The position numbers were made by a program, and so were the translations under genes. The notes beneath the pieces were generated by a model. It had not been told where the DNA came from and did no database searches. It saw only the letters and a list, made by a program, of their open reading frames with translations. This document shows, piece after piece, positions 31,128-35,394 of a stretch of DNA of 35,394 nt. The number at the start of each line of letters is the position of its first letter. Position 1 is the stretch's first letter. Source of the DNA: Anaerolineae bacterium (GTDB taxonomy: Bacteria; Chloroflexota; Anaerolineae; Aggregatilineales; Phototrophicaceae); NCBI GenBank assembly GCA_022826865.1, contig JAJDUC010000060.1:1-35394 (forward strand). Direction: 5' to 3'.

Positions 31128-32468
31128 ATGACTAAGCCAAATGTCCTTTTCCTGTTGACGGATCAATGGCGTCTGCAGGCGCTTGGATACGCCGGCAACA
31201 AGCAAGTGCGGACGCCGCACATCGACCGGCTGGCCGGCGAAAGCGTCAATTTCAAACATGCCATATCCGGTTATTCGGTCTGTTGCCCCTGGCGGGCGAG
31301 CTTCTTGACCGGGCAATACCCCCTGACACATGGCGTAATCGTCAACGACGTGCCCATCAGCGGCGCGCCTGTCGGGCTGGGCGACGCCTTCAAAGCTGCC
31401 GGATACCGCACAGCATTCATCGGCAAATGGCATGTCGATGGTCGGGGCCGCAGCAACTATATTCCGCCCGAGCGCCGTCTGGGCTTCGATTATTTCAAGG
31501 CCCTGGAATGCAGCCACGATTACAACGAATCTGCCTACTACGCGCAAGACGACAGCGACATGCGCTATTGGGAGGGCTACGATGTCTTCGCGCAGACGGA
31601 GGACGCCCTGCAATTCATCCAATCCGGGAATAACGACCAGCCCTTCATGCTCGTTCTCTCCTGGGGCCCGCCGCATAATCCCTACGAGACAGCGCCAAAG
31701 GAATACCGGGATCTTTATGATCCGGACGGGATTGAGCTACGAGAAAACGTACCGCCTGCGATGGCGGCGCAGGCGCGCGAAGATCTGGCCGGATATTATG
31801 CCCATTGCAGCGCTATCGACAAGAGCGTCGGCGACATCGTGGCGGCGCTCGAGGCGCGCCATCTGGCGGAGAATACCGTGCTGGTCTTCGCTTCCGATCA
31901 TGGCGACATGCTTGGCTCCCAAGGAATGACTCGTAAACAAAAGCCTTGGGAAGAATCCATCCGCGTGCCCTTTTTGCTGCGTTATTCGGCGCGATTTGGG
32001 AGGGGCGCGCAAGAAACCGAAGTATTTCTCAATGCGCACGACATCATGCCCACGCTGCTGGGCGTCTGCGGCTTGCCGATTCCCGATAGCGTCGACGGGA
32101 CGGATTTCTCGCCGGTTCTAGCGGGGGACGCCCGGCCGAACGAAGCCGCTCTGCTCGCCTGTTTCCACCCGTTTGGCGAATGGTCGCGCGATGTTGGCGG
32201 CCGCGAATACCGGGGCATCCGCACGGCGCGCTATACCTATTGTCGCTCCCTGGACGGCCCCTGGCTTCTCTATGACAACGAAAGCGATCCCTACCAGCAG
32301 GAGAATCTGGCAGATCGCGCTGAAACCGCCGAGTTGCAACAGGAATTGGATGCCGCCCTGCAGCGCGAACTCGACGCCATCGGGGACGAATTCCTCAAAG
32401 GCATGGCCTATATCGAGAAATGGGGCTATCCGCTGGACGACACCGGAACCGTGCCCTTCCGGCGTTGA
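31128..32468 (+). CDS. Formylglycine-dependent type I sulfatase
   Basis: A 446-residue sulfatase. The formylglycine site is C52-C-P-W-R56 (GYSVCCPWRASFLTGQYP), fitting CxPxR with C52 as the residue to be oxidised by a formylglycine-generating enzyme. Metal ligands are D12 (LLTDQWR), and Asp and His in FASDHGDMLGS; IGKWHVDG and RKQKPWEESIRVPFL carry further active-site Lys and His. No signal peptide is seen, so it may act on imported sulfate esters. AGGAG 7 bases upstream fixes ATG 31128. Substrate class (sulfated sugar or other ester, or phosphonate monoester) is unknown. It is convergent with the PhyH-type gene. Confidence 0.9.
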   Translation: MTKPNVLFLLTDQWRLQALGYAGNKQVRTPHIDRLAGESVNFKHAISGYSVCCPWRASFLTGQYPLTHGVIVNDVPISGAPVGLGDAFKAAGYRTAFIGKWHVDGRGRSNYIPPERRLGFDYFKALECSHDYNESAYYAQDDSDMRYWEGYDVFAQTEDALQFIQSGNNDQPFMLVLSWGPPHNPYETAPKEYRDLYDPDGIELRENVPPAMAAQAREDLAGYYAHCSAIDKSVGDIVAALEARHLAENTVLVFASDHGDMLGSQGMTRKQKPWEESIRVPFLLRYSARFGRGAQETEVFLNAHDIMPTLLGVCGLPIPDSVDGTDFSPVLAGDARPNEAALLACFHPFGEWSRDVGGREYRGIRTARYTYCRSLDGPWLLYDNESDPYQQENLADRAETAELQQELDAALQRELDAIGDEFLKGMAYIEKWGYPLDDTGTVPFRR

Positions 32469-32501
32469 TGCCCGGCGCCGGCCCGGTCGCGCTGCCGCCC
32501 G

Positions 32502-33320
32502 TCAGTCTTCCAATTTCACATAAGGTTTGCTGCGGTGATAAATCAGCGGCGACTGCGCATCGTCATCCAGCAGATCTCCTATCTGGTAAGTGGCAATCTG
32601 CTCATCTGAGAGGATATTCTGCTGGCCGTTGAAAGTGCTGCCGTCGGGCATGTAGGCGCAGGTCATTGCCCGGCGATGATATGGCGTCATATTGGCGCCG
32701 GCGCCATGACCGCAGAGGCCGTTGTGGAATGTGCAGGAACCAGCCTCAATCTCGACAGAAACCGCCTCAGTCTTGCTCCATTCGGGATAAGCCGTGAAAA
32801 GATCGCCGATGTTGCTGCCGATGCTGACATTGTCGTAGGCCGCCGTCTTCTGTGAGCCCGGCAAGAAATAGAGGCAGCCGTTATCGCGCGTCACATCGTC
32901 CAGCGCCACCCACAGGCTGATGGCGTCGCGCGAATAAAAGGACCAGTACGGATTATCCAGGTGCCAGCCGGTTGGGTTGCCCCAAGGCGGCTTGATCAAC
33001 GCTTGATCATGCCAGATGCGCATGCCCTCAACCTGCGCCAGGTCGGCCGCCATCTTTCCCAGGCGGCCATCCAGCATCAAGCGCCGCATGCCTTCATGGT
33101 CCTGCCAGAGGTTGATCCGCTGCGCGAACACCCGCGCATAATAATTGTCTTCTTCGATCCAATCGGCGCCGGCCAATTTTCGCTTGCCGCGGTTGGCGAC
33201 CGCCTCGCCAACATGTTGGCGCCAGGTCTCCAGTTCTTCCGCGTTCAGGAAGTCCTCAATGACAACAAAGCCATTGTCTTGATAAAACTGAATCTGTTCA
33301 TCTGTCACCCGGGCATTCAT
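32502..33320 (-). CDS. Phytanoyl-CoA dioxygenase (PhyH) family protein
   Basis: A 272-residue Fe(II)/2-oxoglutarate oxygenase-like protein. The iron facial triad is H120-x-D122 (TGWHLDNPYWSF) and H205 (NGLCGHGAGAN), with Arg 216/217 (YHRRAMTCAYMP) placed to hold 2-oxoglutarate. The N-terminal FYQDNGFVVIEDFLNAEELETWR is typical. Bacterial PhyH proteins hydroxylate varied small molecules; the substrate here is unknown. ATG 33320 follows GGAGGAGCTAACG, and a codon further upstream (33335) is less likely. It appears monocistronic, convergent with the sulfatase gene (33 bp between stops). Confidence 0.88.
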   Translation of the reverse strand: MNARVTDEQIQFYQDNGFVVIEDFLNAEELETWRQHVGEAVANRGKRKLAGADWIEEDNYYARVFAQRINLWQDHEGMRRLMLDGRLGKMAADLAQVEGMRIWHDQALIKPPWGNPTGWHLDNPYWSFYSRDAISLWVALDDVTRDNGCLYFLPGSQKTAAYDNVSIGSNIGDLFTAYPEWSKTEAVSVEIEAGSCTFHNGLCGHGAGANMTPYHRRAMTCAYMPDGSTFNGQQNILSDEQIATYQIGDLLDDDAQSPLIYHRSKPYVKLED

Positions 33321-33499
33321 CGTTAGCTCCTCCATTCTTCCATGTTTCGCAATTATTCACGATGCTTCCAGTTCTGCGCCAGGCCAGGTCTCGACCGTAT
33401 TGAAGCCGGCGCTGGTAGAATCGGAATAGAACGCCGCAGAGTATGATACGCTACGGCAGGCCTGTCAAATCGCCGTTCGGATGCGCAGCAAGACAGTGC

Positions 33500-34420
33500 T
33501 CAGCGTATGCCAACCTCCAGCAACTCTCTCCAGTTTTCGGCTTGCCCGTCAGCGTTGGCTTGACGGAGGATCGAACGCCACATGGCGGAGATGAGCAACT
33601 CTCGCGCGAGAATAAAGACGAGCAGCGTAAGACTGAGATTGGCCGGGCCGAACACTAGCCCAATCGCCAGCGCAAAGAGGTAACTAAACATCTGCAGCAA
33701 GATGAAGGCGACGCACGCGGCGCTGGTCCGCTCAATTGACCCGGGCAATCGATTGAGGACTTCGATTGAAGTCAGGCAAGCAAGTACGATCGATTGCGCG
33801 TGTTCGAGCGGGATGATCAGGATGAAGAGCGCAACCTCCAGCAACAGGGAAGCCAGATCGACAAGGTCGACATTGGACAATTGAGTGAAGGCGATGCAAA
33901 GGGCCATCGACAAAATCAACGACACAAGGCCAGCCATTAAGCGCCGAATCGTAGTGAGCCAGGCGACCGTGTCATCGGCATTCAGGACGACTTTGCAAAT
34001 GCAGATAAAAACAAAAACGCGCCCGGGCGGAATGACGCTGACTTCTTCCAGCCAGCCGGCGCGCGCCCCCCGCAAGAGCAAGGCGACAATCTGCGTGATC
34101 CAAATCGTGCAATAGATCATGCTGAAAAGTAGCAGATACAGCGGCAGCGTCCATACAACGGTGTCGGGCATGCGTGAATGTTGAAAAGCCAAGGCTGACA
34201 GGAGAAAAATCCCACTGGCCATACTGAGCGCAAGAACCGGCAATCGGCGACTTCGCTTCAGTCGCCGCGCCAGGTGCGAGGCCATCGGATGGCGGGAGTC
34301 ACGCCGCAGCGTTCGACAAAGCGGCGCGCGCGCGAACAGGTCTTCGACAGCGAGCCGCCAATTCTGAATTCTTGTCAACGGCGGGAACTTCTGCTGGGCT
34401 GTCACCGAGTTTCGCTGCAA
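33500..34420 (-). CDS. Polytopic membrane protein of unknown function
   Basis: I do not recognise this protein. Its 306 residues comprise a basic N-terminal cytoplasmic stretch of about 60 residues (LCRTLRRDSRHP, LARRLKRSRRLP) and about seven hydrophobic segments: near 61-80, 91-115, 135-147, 163-180, 188-210, 238-260 and 265-285. There are no obvious catalytic motifs, cysteine pairs or export signals. The start is uncertain: TTG 34420 has poor context, and GTG five codons later is possible. It lies 43 bp downstream of the oligopeptide-type ATPase gene on the same strand, so it may share its transcript. It could be a membrane partner of that system, but nothing in the sequence shows it. Confidence 0.6.
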   Translation of the reverse strand: MQRNSVTAQQKFPPLTRIQNWRLAVEDLFARAPLCRTLRRDSRHPMASHLARRLKRSRRLPVLALSMASGIFLLSALAFQHSRMPDTVVWTLPLYLLLFSMIYCTIWITQIVALLLRGARAGWLEEVSVIPPGRVFVFICICKVVLNADDTVAWLTTIRRLMAGLVSLILSMALCIAFTQLSNVDLVDLASLLLEVALFILIIPLEHAQSIVLACLTSIEVLNRLPGSIERTSAACVAFILLQMFSYLFALAIGLVFGPANLSLTLLVFILARELLISAMWRSILRQANADGQAENWRELLEVGIR

Positions 34421-34463
34421 TTTGACAGCTTCAGGCGGTTTCCTTCGGCATGGCCTGCGGGCT

Positions 34464-35394
34464 TTAGACAGCGGCGGGTTTCAAGGCTGGTTTCAGCGAG
34501 GAGTCGATCGATTCATCGTAGAGGAAACACTTCACGCTGCGGCCCTCGCGCATGACGCTCGGCGGGATATGGTCGTGGCAGATATCCATCACCGCCGGGC
34601 AACGTCCGGCAAATTTGCAGCCGGTACGGGTATATTCATCCGTCTCGATGACCGCCAAATCAATCTTTTCGTCCCAGGCCTCGCTCGACCGGATGCTGGG
34701 AATCGAAGTTTTCAGGTTCTGTGTATAGGGATGGAGTGGATTGCCGAGAACGCGCTCGGTCGGGCCCATTTCCACAATCCAGCCGCGAAGCATGACGGCG
34801 ATGCGGTCGCCAGTGTAGAAGGCGGTGGCCAAATCGTGCGTGATGTAGATAACGCTGACGTTGTTGTCGTCCTTCAGCTTGCGAAACATATTTACAATAG
34901 ACATGCGCAGCGAAGCGTCCAGCATGGAAACCGGCTCATCGGCCACGATCAGCGATGGTTTGGTGATCAGGGCCCGGGCGATTGCCACGCGCTGGGCCTG
35001 CCCTCCGGAAAGCTCGTTGGGATAGCGCCCGGCGATTTCCGCCAAGGTCAGGCCAACTTCGCCCAACACTTCATTTACATAGCGGGGCACTTCTTTTTTG
35101 TCCTTCACCATCTTGTAATTCTTCGCCGTCTCATAGAGGTAGCTGTCGATCCGTTTGAGTGGACTGAAGGCGGCGAAGGGGTCTTGGAAAACCGGCTGCA
35201 CTTCGCGGTAGAACCAGGTCTTCATTTCCTTCCGGCTGATGTCGTAGATTACGCGGTCCTTATAACGCAGGATGCCATGGGTAGCGGATTCCATGCCGAG
35301 CACCATTTTCGCCAGCGTCGTCTTCCCGCTGCCGCTTTCACCGACCACGGCGAAAATCTCAGGCTTGTCCGAGTCGATGATGATTGACGCGTCA
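34464..35394 (-). CDS. Oligopeptide/dipeptide ABC transporter ATP-binding protein (OppF/DppF-like), 5' end outside the window
   Basis: The gene enters from the right edge; the frame stays open to base 35394 (reading ...PEIFAVVGESGSGKTT), so the start is not seen. Visible are Walker A GESGSGKTT, the Q-loop VFQDPFAAFSPL, signature LSGGQAQRVAIARAL, Walker B LIVADEPVSMLD and the switch His in YITHDLATA. The C-terminal oligo_HPY region follows, with NPLHPYTQNL and the cysteine motif GCKFAGRCPAVMDICH ending in VKCFLY, typical of Opp/Dpp ATPases. It would power import of peptides or other solutes together with a permease pair that must lie beyond the window. A long antisense open frame overlaps it but has no independent support. 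Confidence 0.92.
   Translation of the reverse strand, partial: DASIIIDSDKPEIFAVVGESGSGKTTLAKMVLGMESATHGILRYKDRVIYDISRKEMKTWFYREVQPVFQDPFAAFSPLKRIDSYLYETAKNYKMVKDKKEVPRYVNEVLGEVGLTLAEIAGRYPNELSGGQAQRVAIARALITKPSLIVADEPVSMLDASLRMSIVNMFRKLKDDNNVSVIYITHDLATAFYTGDRIAVMLRGWIVEMGPTERVLGNPLHPYTQNLKTSIPSIRSSEAWDEKIDLAVIETDEYTRTGCKFAGRCPAVMDICHDHIPPSVMREGRSVKCFLYDESIDSSLKPALKPAAV

Noticed and set aside
34422..35387. 321-codon open frame antisense to the oligopeptide-type ATPase
   Set aside because: The ATPase has every ABC motif on the other strand; the antisense reading is a codon-bias artefact.

Overview
The window looks like chromosomal DNA from a GC-rich, free-living or host-associated heterotroph, most plausibly a Chloroflexota (Anaerolineae/Caldilineae-like) bacterium. 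The basis is indirect: secreted binding proteins have short Sec signals ending just before Gln-Asp with no lipobox cysteine, a TolB-like propeller carries a C-terminal SH3-like domain, and intergenic spaces hold GTAGGGGCG-type hairpin repeats of the kind common in that phylum. No rRNA, tRNA, phage gene, transposase or CRISPR array was found. Sulfatase, phytanoyl-CoA dioxygenase-like and several ABC uptake genes suit an organism living on dissolved organic matter, possibly marine; that is inference.

Layout. 1-4362: a polyamine uptake operon potB-potC-potD-potA (+). 4397-4589: a complete 193-bp repeat with terminal inverted repeats, two hairpins and a 9-bp flanking duplication. 4670-8224: a cytosolic reductive-dehalogenase-like Fe-S protein, a VanZ-like membrane protein and a secreted TolB/SH3 protein (all +). 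8212-8847: a GNAT acetyltransferase (-). 9040-12217: pdxS, a D-threonine aldolase/D-serine dehydratase-like PLP enzyme and an M19 dipeptidase (+), which could act together on D-amino-acid-containing dipeptides. 12242-19629: a seven-gene minus-strand operon (flavin-type oxidoreductase, two ribose-type permeases, binding protein, double ATPase, aminotransferase, HpcH/HpaI aldolase), read from a good promoter at 19730-19758. 19815-20591: a VOC-family protein (-). 20860-28853: an MBL-fold hydrolase and then an ABC sugar importer followed by two DUF1680/GH127 glycosidases (+). 28850-29878: a proline-racemase-family enzyme (-). 30235-33320: an RraA-like aldolase (+), a sulfatase (+) and a PhyH-type oxygenase (-). 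33500-35394: an unrecognised membrane protein and the 3' part of an oligopeptide-type ABC ATPase (-).

The two most interesting themes. First, a small repeat family: one complete copy, one copy cut by the window edge, and two complementary half-copies that stop at the same central 12-bp sequence and bracket a 9.45-kb segment (20676-30129). That geometry is what integration of a circle opened at the element centre would leave. Second, that segment holds an importer, two GH127-type beta-L-arabinofuranosidase candidates with the Glu-x-Cys and Cys-Cys zinc/nucleophile residues, and a hydroxyproline-type racemase/dehydratase. Together these could take up and strip arabinosylated hydroxyproline (extensin or algal glycoprotein fragments) and use both sugar and imino acid. 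Both are hypotheses from sequence reading only.
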